From Nonomuraea basaltis (GTDB taxonomy: Bacteria > Actinomycetota > Actinomycetes > Streptosporangiales > Streptosporangiaceae), in the NCBI RefSeq assembly GCF_005893125.1, contig NZ_VCJS01000096.1, positions 1 to 46,899 on the forward strand: a stretch of DNA of 46,899 bases, written 5' to 3'. Of this stretch, positions 40,159 through 46,899 are shown piece by piece (positions within the stretch are counted from its first letter, which is position 1; every line of letters starts with the position of its first letter). A program made the position numbers and the translations under genes. The notes below the pieces were generated by a model. It saw only the letters and a program-made list of their open reading frames with translations, made no database searches and was not told where the DNA came from.

Positions 40159-41430
40159 ATGGAGAACCGCATGCCCGCCTTCCCCGACTCCTTCCTGTGG
40201 GGAGCCGCGACCTCGGGACACCAGGTCGAAGGGAACAACACCGCCAGCGACATCTGGGCGATGGAGCACGTGCCGAACAGCACCTTCGCCGCCCCCTCCG
40301 GCGACGCCTGCGACAGCTACCACCGCTACCCGGAGGACATCCACCTGCTGGCCGACGCCGGTCTCAACGCCTACCGCTTCAGCGTCGAATGGTCGCGCGT
40401 CGAACCGGAGAAGGACCGCTTCTCCCGCGCCGAGCTCGACCACTACCTGCGCATGGCCGCCACCTGCCACGAACGCGGCCTCACCCCCATTGTCACGCTC
40501 AGCCACTTCACCGTCCCCGCCTGGTTCGCCCGTGACGGAGCCTGGAACCAGCCGGAGGCGCCCGAGCTGTTCGAACGCTACTGCCGCCAGGTCGTCACCC
40601 ACTTCGCCGGCGAGGTCACCTGGTGGGTCACGCTGAACGAGCCGAACGTGGGCGCGCTGCTGACCGCGACGGGCCTGCTCGCCTACGGCGGACCGGCCGA
40701 GGCCGCGCAGGAGGACCCGGCGGAGGCGTTCGCCCGCCGCGTCGGCGGCGAGCCGGGCACCGCCACCGTCGCCCTGCCCGTCACCACCCCCGAGGGCGTC
40801 GCGAACCTCTGCGAGGCGCACCGCCGCGCCCGCACCGCCGTCAAGGAACTCCAGCCGAAGGCCCGCGTGGGCTGGTCGCTCACCATCCAGGACTTCCAGG
40901 CGGCGGAGGGCGGTGAGCAGAAGACGGCCGACATGCTGCGGCAGATCGCAGAACCGTTCCTGGAGCTGTCCAAGGACGACGACTTCGTCGGCGTGCAGAC
41001 CTACACCCGGATGGTCTTCGGACCGGACGCCCCGCTCAGGCAACCCCGCACCGAGCGCACCTTCCAGACCGGCTGGGAGTACTACCCGCAAGCCCTGGGC
41101 AACGCCGTCCGCCTCGCGGCCGGCTTCACCGGCGTGCCCGTCCTGGTCACCGAGAACGGCATCGCCACCGCCGACGACGACCTGCGCATCACCTACACCC
41201 GCGAGGCCATCACCAGCCTGCGCGAGGCCATCGCCGACGGCACCGACGTGCTGGGCTACCTGCACTGGACGCTGCTGGACAACTGGGAATGGCACGCCGG
41301 CTACGCCATGACGTTCGGCCTGGCCACCGTGGACCGCGAAACCTTCGAACGCACCCCGAAGCCGAGCCTGCACTGGCTGGGACAGGTGGCCGCGACCAAC
41401 GGAGCCTGCCTGGACACCGGCCGTCCCTGA
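40159..41430 (+). CDS. GH1 beta-glucosidase
   Basis: 423 residues, cytoplasmic. The ATG follows the transporter stop without a gap (TGAATG), so translation is coupled. GH1 landmarks: SFLWGAATSGHQVEGN near the start, acid/base Glu161 in TLNEPNV, nucleophile Glu332 in VTENGIA, and LDNWEWHAGYAMTFGL near the end. It is a little shorter than the typical 440-470 residues. It should hydrolyse imported beta-glucosides or related phospho-free glycosides; substrate unproven. Regulated with the cluster by the LacI protein that follows. Confidence 0.92.
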   Translation: MENRMPAFPDSFLWGAATSGHQVEGNNTASDIWAMEHVPNSTFAAPSGDACDSYHRYPEDIHLLADAGLNAYRFSVEWSRVEPEKDRFSRAELDHYLRMAATCHERGLTPIVTLSHFTVPAWFARDGAWNQPEAPELFERYCRQVVTHFAGEVTWWVTLNEPNVGALLTATGLLAYGGPAEAAQEDPAEAFARRVGGEPGTATVALPVTTPEGVANLCEAHRRARTAVKELQPKARVGWSLTIQDFQAAEGGEQKTADMLRQIAEPFLELSKDDDFVGVQTYTRMVFGPDAPLRQPRTERTFQTGWEYYPQALGNAVRLAAGFTGVPVLVTENGIATADDDLRITYTREAITSLREAIADGTDVLGYLHWTLLDNWEWHAGYAMTFGLATVDRETFERTPKPSLHWLGQVAATNGACLDTGRP

Positions 41431-41538
41431 CCAAATGGAGCAGGGATGGCGCACCGCCATGCTGGAGCCGCCGGACGACTCCTGGCCCGCACCGCTGATA
41501 CGATTCAGTACGGTGGCAGGCTGGACCAGGGAGACTCG

Positions 41539-42525
41539 ATGGCCAAAGCGCGGCGAGTCACGTCCATCGACGTGGCCAGGGAGGCCGGAGTCTCGCAGAC
41601 CACGGTCAGCTACGTGCTCAACAACGTGTCGCACCAGAAGATCTCCGGGGAAACCCGGCAGCGCATCTTCGCGGCCGTGGAAAAGCTGGGTTACACTCCC
41701 TCGGCCGCGGCCCGCACCCTGCGCCTGGGCCGCAGCGACATCGTGCTGCTGCTCATCGCGAACATCCCGCTCGGCGCCACGGCCATCGAGCTGATCGAAC
41801 ACCTCACCGCCGACCTGGAACGGCACGGGCTCAGCGTCATCACCCGCATCGAGAGCGGACGCACCGCCGCCACCCTGTGGAAGGACCTGACACCGGCCGC
41901 CGTGGTCTCCTTCGCCCCCGTCGCCAAGGAGCACCGCGCCGACATGCGTGCCGCAGGCACGTACGTGGTCAACGTCTGGGGCGACAGCGAGGGCGAGCCG
42001 AACGTGATGACCCGCGGGCAGATCCGCATCGGGCGGATGCAGCTCGATCACCTGGTGTCGCAGGGGCATGTCCGGATGGGCTACGCCGCCCCGGCCGATT
42101 CCCGCATGCGCGCCTTCTTCGACCCGCGTCTGGAGGGCGTCCGGCAGGGCTGCGCCGAGCACGGCCTGACGCCGCCGTCGGTGCGGGAGGTCGTGCTGGA
42201 CGCCGAGGCCGCGGCAGCGGCGGCGCGGGCCTGGCGGGCGGAAGGCGTCACGGCCGTGTGCGCCTTCAACGACGACGTGGCCATCGCCCTGCTGGCCGGC
42301 CTGCGCGCCGCCGGGCTGTCGGCGCCCGGCGACCTGGCCGTCATCGGGGTGGACGACATCCCCATGGCCCGCTTCGCGGAACCGCCCCTGACCACGATCA
42401 ACCAGCACATGGAGGCCGTCGCCGCCAAACTGGCCGACGCGGTGCTCAACGGCCTGGAAAGACCGGACGCCCGCCGCTCCGCGCCGCCGGAGAGCGCGAC
42501 CTTGGTGATCCGCCGCTCCGCCTGA
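41539..42525 (+). CDS. LacI family transcriptional repressor
   Basis: 328 residues from the ATG at 41539, chosen because the LacI helix-turn-helix begins right after it (SIDVAREAGVSQTTVSYVLN) and GGGAG lies upstream. Hinge helix includes SAAARTLRLG. The periplasmic-binding-like effector domain follows, with VCAFNDDVAIALLAGLRAAG and LAVIGVDDIPMARFAEPPLT as typical segments. It is 108 bases after the GH1 gene and likely senses a sugar made by that enzyme. The AAACGTTT elements before both serine hydrolase copies fit LacI-type operators. Normal length, no visible defect. Confidence 0.92.
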   Translation: MAKARRVTSIDVAREAGVSQTTVSYVLNNVSHQKISGETRQRIFAAVEKLGYTPSAAARTLRLGRSDIVLLLIANIPLGATAIELIEHLTADLERHGLSVITRIESGRTAATLWKDLTPAAVVSFAPVAKEHRADMRAAGTYVVNVWGDSEGEPNVMTRGQIRIGRMQLDHLVSQGHVRMGYAAPADSRMRAFFDPRLEGVRQGCAEHGLTPPSVREVVLDAEAAAAAARAWRAEGVTAVCAFNDDVAIALLAGLRAAGLSAPGDLAVIGVDDIPMARFAEPPLTTINQHMEAVAAKLADAVLNGLERPDARRSAPPESATLVIRRSA

Positions 42526-42549
42526 GCCGTCGGCGAATCCCCTGGGGCC

Positions 42550-43977
42550 TCAGCACGCCACCACGCCGTGCGCCCACCCGACCCAGGTCCCGCGCGCCAT
42601 GGATCGGATGGGCGTGCTTGCCGTTCCGGTCAGCGAGGGGTGCCCGGGGCATGCCTCGTAGAACGGCCGGGTCGCAGCGGGGTCGGTGAAGCGGCAGCCG
42701 AACGTGGGCGAGGCGACGTTCCGCGGGTTCAGGAAGTCGTCTCCGGCCGGACGGGCGCCGGCGCGCGCCCGGTGCCCGGGTGCCTCGACCCACGCGCGCA
42801 GGTCGTTCCACGCTGTGATCACCTCGGCAGAGGTGAAATCACAGTGCATTGCGCTGCGGATCGCGCGCTGCACGAGCAGGTCGGACTGACCGTGGCGGGC
42901 GACCGCACGCGCGTAGATCTGCTCCATCGACAACGGCACGAGCAGGTCGCCCAGGTTGTGCAGGCTGAGCACGGGTACCCGGGGCTTGCCGACGATCCGC
43001 GGGACGGCGTTCAACGCCATGCTGTTGCGTTCCTCGACGCTGGCCGGGGCGACGCGCTCGACGATCGGATTGATGTCGATGGGCGTGGTGGGGGTGTAAC
43101 GGGTGGTCACGTTCTGGGCCAAGCCGGGTCCGGTGGGCGCCAAGGTCAGCATGGCGTTCGCGTACAGGGAGAACGATGCGTCGGCACCCGGCCGTGGGCC
43201 GCCGGACAGCTGTGTGATGATCTGCTGGAATTGCCGACCGGGTTCGCCCGCGGGGTTCTGGCCGGGCTGCAGGCCGGTGAGCCCGAGCTTGGACTGGATC
43301 TGCGGCAGCAGGGCGCTCGCGTAGTCCGCCGGTGCCGGGTAGGCGTCCACGCCGGACAGGGCCTGTGCCGCCAGGTTGGCATCGAGGAAGAAGTCGAACA
43401 CGCGGTTGTCGCCCAGCTGACCGCACAGCGACAGGGCGCCCGCGTAATAGCCGGGGTATTCCTCCAGGGATCGGGCAAGGACATGCCCGCCCATCGAGCC
43501 GCCGGTGAAGTAGATGCGGCTGGGCCGGTGGGGAAGAAGCCGGGCGGCATGGCGGGCCAGGTTCCGGGTGCTGGTCACGCCGTCACCGGCGTCGTAGCCG
43601 TTCTTGGTGTAGCTGGACGCCGCCCAGGCGTAGCCCTGCTCGATGAAGGTCTCGCGCAGCCCGAAGGGCGGGACGTCGACGGTGAGGACGGTGCTGTCAC
43701 CGCGGAGCCCGTGCGCGAACATCGCCAGCTGTCCGTTCCACTTCGGCGGGATCTCGATGGTGTAGGCCGCGTGCCGGTGAATGCCCTGGAGAACGCGGGT
43801 CGGCCGGCCGCCGACCGTCAGCGGGGGCAACTGGGGGTTGTCCGCCGTGTAGCCGGGCAGCGGCTGATTCGGATCCATGTCGCGTGCGGTGGCCGGGATC
43901 GCGACCGACAGGGCGAGTGCGCAGGCGGCGACCATCACGGCGGTGGTACGGCGCAGGCGGGGGATGCGTCGGAACAA
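42550..43977 (-). CDS. Secreted alpha/beta hydrolase
   Basis: 475 residues from TTG at 43977. This start is preferred because GGAGGAT lies 5 bases upstream; a second in-frame TTG at 43989 falls within that site. Signal peptide (TTAVMVAACALALSVAIPA, cleavage near ATA-RD). The nucleophile elbow is GGSMGG (159-164, Ser161) in a strand RIYFTGGSMGGHVLA; oxyanion loop FAHGLRGD; possible late Asp/His in SLHNLGD and AMHCDF. Several late Cys may form disulfides. It probably cleaves esters outside the cell. It is convergent with the LacI gene (24 bases) and follows the acyl-CoA synthetase gene after 36 bases, so the two may form one unit: ester cleavage, then acid activation. Confidence 0.82.
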   Translation of the reverse strand: MFRRIPRLRRTTAVMVAACALALSVAIPATARDMDPNQPLPGYTADNPQLPPLTVGGRPTRVLQGIHRHAAYTIEIPPKWNGQLAMFAHGLRGDSTVLTVDVPPFGLRETFIEQGYAWAASSYTKNGYDAGDGVTSTRNLARHAARLLPHRPSRIYFTGGSMGGHVLARSLEEYPGYYAGALSLCGQLGDNRVFDFFLDANLAAQALSGVDAYPAPADYASALLPQIQSKLGLTGLQPGQNPAGEPGRQFQQIITQLSGGPRPGADASFSLYANAMLTLAPTGPGLAQNVTTRYTPTTPIDINPIVERVAPASVEERNSMALNAVPRIVGKPRVPVLSLHNLGDLLVPLSMEQIYARAVARHGQSDLLVQRAIRSAMHCDFTSAEVITAWNDLRAWVEAPGHRARAGARPAGDDFLNPRNVASPTFGCRFTDPAATRPFYEACPGHPSLTGTASTPIRSMARGTWVGWAHGVVAC

Positions 43978-44013
43978 GTGATCCTCCAATGGATCGGGGG
44001 CGCTCGTTCAGGG

Positions 44014-45591
44014 TCAGGGCCGGCCGGGGGCGCCGGACTGGCGGAGGAGGTAGCGCTGGATCTTTCCGCTGGGGGTCTTGGGCAGCGCGTCCATGAAGTG
44101 CACGCGGCGCGGGTAGGCATGGGCGGAGTAGCCGGTACGGACGAGTTGCTGCAGTTCGGCGACCAGCTCCGGCGAGCCGGCGACCCCGTCGGCCAGGACG
44201 ACGAACGCTTCGACGACCTCGCCGCGCAGCTCGTCGGGCCGTCCCGTCACGGCCAGCTCGGCGACGGCCGGGTGGGTGGCCAGCACGCTTTCTACGTCGA
44301 AGGGCGCGATGCGGTAGCCGGCCATCAGGATGAGGTCGTCGTCGCGGGAGGAGAAGAAGTAGTACCCGTCGTCGTCCACGGATCCCGCGTCGCCGGTCAG
44401 GTACCAGCGCCCGTCGGACGTGAACCGTTCGGCGGTCCTGTCGGGGGCGTCGGTGTAGCCGGTGAACCACATCAGCGGGCTGGCGGTGACGTCGAGCGCC
44501 ACCTTGCCGTCGATGATGCCGGCGGCGAAGCCGGGCAGCGGCTTGCCCATCGAGCCGGGCCGGGTGGGTTCGGCGAGGTCGGGGTGCCAGGCGTTCACGA
44601 TCATCATGCCGTGCTCGGTCTGCCCGTAGTGGTCGCGTACCTCGACGCCGAGCGCGCCGGGAGCCCATGCGGTGATGTCGGGCGTGAGCGGCTCGCCGGC
44701 CGACGAGGCGCGGCGCAGGGAGAGGCCGTCCACCATGCCGCTGCGCCTCAGGCCGCGGTACACGGTCGGCGCGGCGGCGAAGTTCGTGACTCCGAACGCC
44801 CGGAAGACGGCGAGGGTGGATTCGGCGGTGAACCCGGCGTTCAGCAGCAGGTTGCGCCGGCCTGTGGCCAGCGGCCCGAGGATGCCGTAGTACAGGCCGT
44901 AGGCCCAGCCGGGGTCGGCGGCGTTCCAGAACACGTCCTCGGCGGTGACGTCCAGCCCGTAGTGCATGTAACAGGCGAAGGAGGCCAGCGCCTTGACCGG
45001 GACGGGAACGGCCTTCGGCGCCCCGGTGGTGCCGCTGGTGAACAGGCGGATCAACGGCCCCTCTCCCCCGACGGCCACCGCGTCACGCATCGGTTCGCAC
45101 CCGGCGATGAGCTCGTCCAGCTCCGGCCCGGCCACGAGCACCGTGAGATCCGAGAGAGGAGCGATCTTGTCCTGCTGGCCCGGCTCGGTGACGACGAACC
45201 GGGCGCCGCTCGCCCGGATGCGCATCTCGATCGCGGGCGTCGCGAACGCGGTGAACAACGGCACGTGCACCGCGCCGAGCCGCCAGATCGCCAGCAGGGT
45301 CACCATCAGTTCCCTGCGCTTGCCCATCAGCACGGCGACGCTGTCGCCGGCGGCGACTCCGGACAGCGCCAGCACCGTCGCCAGCCTCCTGGACGCGTCC
45401 GCCAGCTCTGCGTAGGTCAGATCGCGGGCGCTGAGGTCGGGTTCGACGAAGGTGAAGGCGACCGCGGACGGGTCGTGACGGTCGCACAACAGCTCTGCCG
45501 CGCACGCCTCGGCGCCGCCGAAAGCGACCTGCCAGGACTCGATCTGCGCCTTCACCGAGGAGTGGCAGGCCCTGTGATCCGCGTATGACAT
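44014..45591 (-). CDS. AMP-forming acyl-CoA synthetase
   Basis: 525 residues. P-loop TSGTTGAPK (185-193), YGQTEHG motif for adenylate binding (DHYGQTEHGMM), GRWYLTGDAG hinge-side Asp segment, SSRDDDLILMAGYRI A8 motif and final Lys510 in PKTPSGKIQRY. It activates a carboxylic acid to acyl-AMP and then acyl-CoA; the acid is unknown, but residues around the P-loop and length fit acetyl- or medium-chain-type synthetases. No ribosome site precedes the ATG, so translation may be leaderless. It is divergent from a GAF-LuxR regulator and upstream of the secreted hydrolase. Confidence 0.9.
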   Translation of the reverse strand: MSYADHRACHSSVKAQIESWQVAFGGAEACAAELLCDRHDPSAVAFTFVEPDLSARDLTYAELADASRRLATVLALSGVAAGDSVAVLMGKRRELMVTLLAIWRLGAVHVPLFTAFATPAIEMRIRASGARFVVTEPGQQDKIAPLSDLTVLVAGPELDELIAGCEPMRDAVAVGGEGPLIRLFTSGTTGAPKAVPVPVKALASFACYMHYGLDVTAEDVFWNAADPGWAYGLYYGILGPLATGRRNLLLNAGFTAESTLAVFRAFGVTNFAAAPTVYRGLRRSGMVDGLSLRRASSAGEPLTPDITAWAPGALGVEVRDHYGQTEHGMMIVNAWHPDLAEPTRPGSMGKPLPGFAAGIIDGKVALDVTASPLMWFTGYTDAPDRTAERFTSDGRWYLTGDAGSVDDDGYYFFSSRDDDLILMAGYRIAPFDVESVLATHPAVAELAVTGRPDELRGEVVEAFVVLADGVAGSPELVAELQQLVRTGYSAHAYPRRVHFMDALPKTPSGKIQRYLLRQSGAPGRP

Positions 45592-45624
45592 GGGCCATAC
45601 TCTGCGCCGTGATGTTCAACACGC

Positions 45625-45644
45625 GTACCCTCCGAAGAGGGTAC
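45625..45644 (+). promoter_or_regulatory. Hairpin overlapping the regulator's ribosome site
   Basis: GTACCCTC-CGAA-GAGGGTAC is a perfect 8-bp inverted repeat ending 2 bases before the ATG at 45647. Its right arm contains the GAGGG ribosome site. It may be an operator for the divergent pair or an RNA hairpin that hides the site. Confidence 0.55.
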
Positions 45645-45646
45645 CG

Positions 45647-46492
45647 ATGGTGACCCGGAAGCCGCAGGCCGGGCGCGTGCAGGCCACGCTGGCCAGAATC
45701 AGGTCCCTCACCGGGGTCTCCCTGGCGTTCGCCGGGCCGGTCGATCGTGACGGCGTGCTCCTCGAACGCTTCGACGGCCCGGTCGTGGGCCCTTTGTCCG
45801 GGGTGAAGCTCTCCTTCGGGCACGGCCTCGGCGGGAAGGCCGCCTCGATCCAGCGGCCCGTCGTCGTCAACGACTACGTCCGCGCTCCGCACATCACGCA
45901 CCAGTACGACCGCATCATCCAGGCTGAAGGGCTGCGCGCGATGGTGGCGGTCCCGGTGGTGGTCGCCAAGCGGACGGTCGCCGTCATCTACGCCGCGTTC
46001 CGCGACGCGCAGATCATCGGCGGCCGCATCTATGACGTCGTCGCCGACGAGACGAGAGCGCTCGAGCACGATCTCGTCGTCGCGCAGGCACTGGAGACGA
46101 TCGAGCGGCCGCAGGGCGGCGATGAGGCGGTCATCGAGGAGAACCGCCGGCTTCGCACATCCCTGCGCGACACCTACACACAGTTGCGTCTTCTCGCCGC
46201 CCGGACCACCGATCCGGTGACCCGCGAGGAGCTCTTGCGGGAGGCCGAGCGGTTCACCGCCCGCAGCCACGTCGATCAGGACGCCGAGCCGGCGGCGCTC
46301 ATGCTGACGGCCCGCGAGAGCGACGTGCTCGCCCTGGTGGCGGGCGGCCTGACGAACGCGCAGATCGCCTCGGCCCTCGGCCTGACGACCTTCACGGTCA
46401 AGAGCTACATGAAGTCCCTCATGGGCAAGCTCGGCGCCGGGTCCCGGCACGAGGCCGTGGTCATCGCCCGGAGGCTGGGCCGCCTGCCCTGA
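45647..46492 (+). CDS. GAF-LuxR transcriptional regulator
   Basis: 281 residues from the ATG at 45647 (GAGGG 5 bases upstream); an earlier ATG at 45590 overlaps the synthetase start and has no such site. Residues about 10-150 form a GAF domain with SFGHGLGGKAASIQRPVVVN and LRAMVAVPVVVAKRTVAVIY. A helical linker follows, then a LuxR helix-turn-helix (LTARESDVLALVAGGLTNAQ and IASALGLTTFTVKSYMKSLM). Such proteins, divergent from acyl-CoA synthetases, are common in actinomycetes and probably sense the acid or its CoA ester and activate the neighbouring gene. Ligand inferred. Confidence 0.88.
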   Translation: MVTRKPQAGRVQATLARIRSLTGVSLAFAGPVDRDGVLLERFDGPVVGPLSGVKLSFGHGLGGKAASIQRPVVVNDYVRAPHITHQYDRIIQAEGLRAMVAVPVVVAKRTVAVIYAAFRDAQIIGGRIYDVVADETRALEHDLVVAQALETIERPQGGDEAVIEENRRLRTSLRDTYTQLRLLAARTTDPVTREELLREAERFTARSHVDQDAEPAALMLTARESDVLALVAGGLTNAQIASALGLTTFTVKSYMKSLMGKLGAGSRHEAVVIARRLGRLP

Positions 46493-46539
46493 TGGCCATC
46501 GAGGTGGCGGTGTCGCGCCTGTTTCCGAACGTGGCTAAA

Positions 46540-46615
46540 AAACGTTTCAACAAGCTCTTGTTCCGCAGTTCACCAGCGGTTAAGTTGCTCTCCCAGAGAC
46601 ACTGAGACGTATAAG
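46540..46615 (+). promoter_or_regulatory. LacI-type operator and promoter, copy 2
   Basis: AAACGTTT (46540-46547), TTGTTC-16-TTAAGT and TATAAG (46610-46615) repeat the block at 37258-37333 with the same spacing. The dyad is degenerate here: its right arm reads AGAGACACT. The leader to the ATG is shorter by about 113 bases. Confidence 0.5.
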
Positions 46616-46660
46616 TAACGCTCCGTGTAGATTTGTGTGCCTTTTGTGCGAGGAGACGCA

Positions 46661-46899
46661 ATGAAGCCCACTGGCCGAGCTCTCATGCGCGACCACATTC
46701 AGAGAGCGGTTGACGACGGTGTCTGGCCGGCCGTGCAGTTCGCCGTCGCCCGGCACGGCGAGATCGTGGTGTTCGAGTCGTTCGGCGACGCCCGTGATTC
46801 CGACCGGTTCTGCCTGTTCTCGGCCACCAAGCCGGTCGTGGCCTCGCTGGTGTGGCAGTTGCTCGGTGAGGGCCTGATCGCCCTGGAGACCCGGGTGGC
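46661..46899 (+). CDS. Serine hydrolase, second copy (partial at window end)
   Basis: The first 79 codons of a gene matching the serine hydrolase at 37492. AGGAG lies 8 bases upstream of the ATG. The product begins with a different short stretch (MKPTGRAL), then follows copy 1 (MRDHIQ) and reaches the same SATK catalytic motif. Bases 46751-46899 are identical to 37591-37739, while the codons before differ at several sites. The rest lies outside the window. It shares the promoter and operator of copy 1, so both should answer to the LacI repressor. Confidence 0.88.
   Translation, partial: MKPTGRALMRDHIQRAVDDGVWPAVQFAVARHGEIVVFESFGDARDSDRFCLFSATKPVVASLVWQLLGEGLIALETRV

Noticed and set aside
39673..42408. 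911-codon minus-strand frame over GH1 and LacI
   Set aside because: Shadow of the clearly coding plus strand (catalytic Glu motifs, helix-turn-helix).
42568..45588. 1000-codon open frame opposite the hydrolase and synthetase genes
   Set aside because: It spans two well-recognised genes and their gap on the other strand and shows no domain; high GC alone explains it.
1..46899. CRISPR array or tRNA genes
   Set aside because: No regularly spaced repeats and no cloverleaf with a conserved T-arm were seen; the repeats in the RHS gene encode YD motifs.

Overview
The window is high-GC DNA with actinobacterial hallmarks: a deazaflavin (F420)-type nitroreductase, a large LuxR-type (LAL) ATPase regulator, many secreted hydrolases, GTG/TTG starts and I-shaped terminators. 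A filamentous actinomycete of the Streptosporangiaceae type (Nonomuraea-like) is the best guess, made from gene content only. There is no rRNA, tRNA, CRISPR array or intact insertion sequence.

Layout. 1-5.5 kb, minus strand: a compact five-gene run of two related secreted proteins of unknown family, a DUF4331 protein, a TPR protein and a short NicO-type metal-transporter-like protein. 5.7-8.9 kb: a TetR repressor divergent from a redox operon (short-chain dehydrogenase with an altered active site, F420-type nitroreductase, SRPBCC protein, peroxiredoxin-like protein). 9.0-18.3 kb: a secreted seven-blade propeller protein, a TetR fragment, a LAL regulator and a 1470-residue secreted RHS protein with a Trp-rich tail. 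18.5-21.6 kb: a ROK repressor divergent from a secreted CBM2-GH5 cellulase, closed by a strong terminator.

21.8-26.6 kb: convergent genes for an Old-Yellow-Enzyme/dienoyl-CoA-reductase-type flavoprotein and a 923-residue triple-domain protein of the 3-dehydroshikimate dehydratase (QsuB) type. Their upstream regions share a sequence that looks like one operator, suggesting a small regulon for shikimate/quinate or related aromatic compounds. 26.8-33.4 kb is accessory: a secreted alpha/beta hydrolase, a DUF1801 protein, transposon and recombinase remnants, three small secreted proteins (two clearly related, one carrying a 38-bp perfect palindrome inside its gene) and an AraC regulator. 33.5-37.1 kb: an MFS exporter, a TetR regulator, a glycosidase remnant and a secreted SGNH esterase.

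37.2-42.5 kb is a sugar cluster: serine hydrolase, GPH sugar symporter (frameshifted), GH1 beta-glucosidase and LacI repressor. The likely reading is uptake, deacylation and hydrolysis of beta-glucosides. 42.5-46.5 kb: a secreted alpha/beta hydrolase, an acyl-CoA synthetase and a divergent GAF-LuxR regulator. At 46.5 kb the promoter and start of the serine hydrolase gene recur, with 149 identical bases, so part or all of the sugar cluster seems duplicated beyond the right edge.
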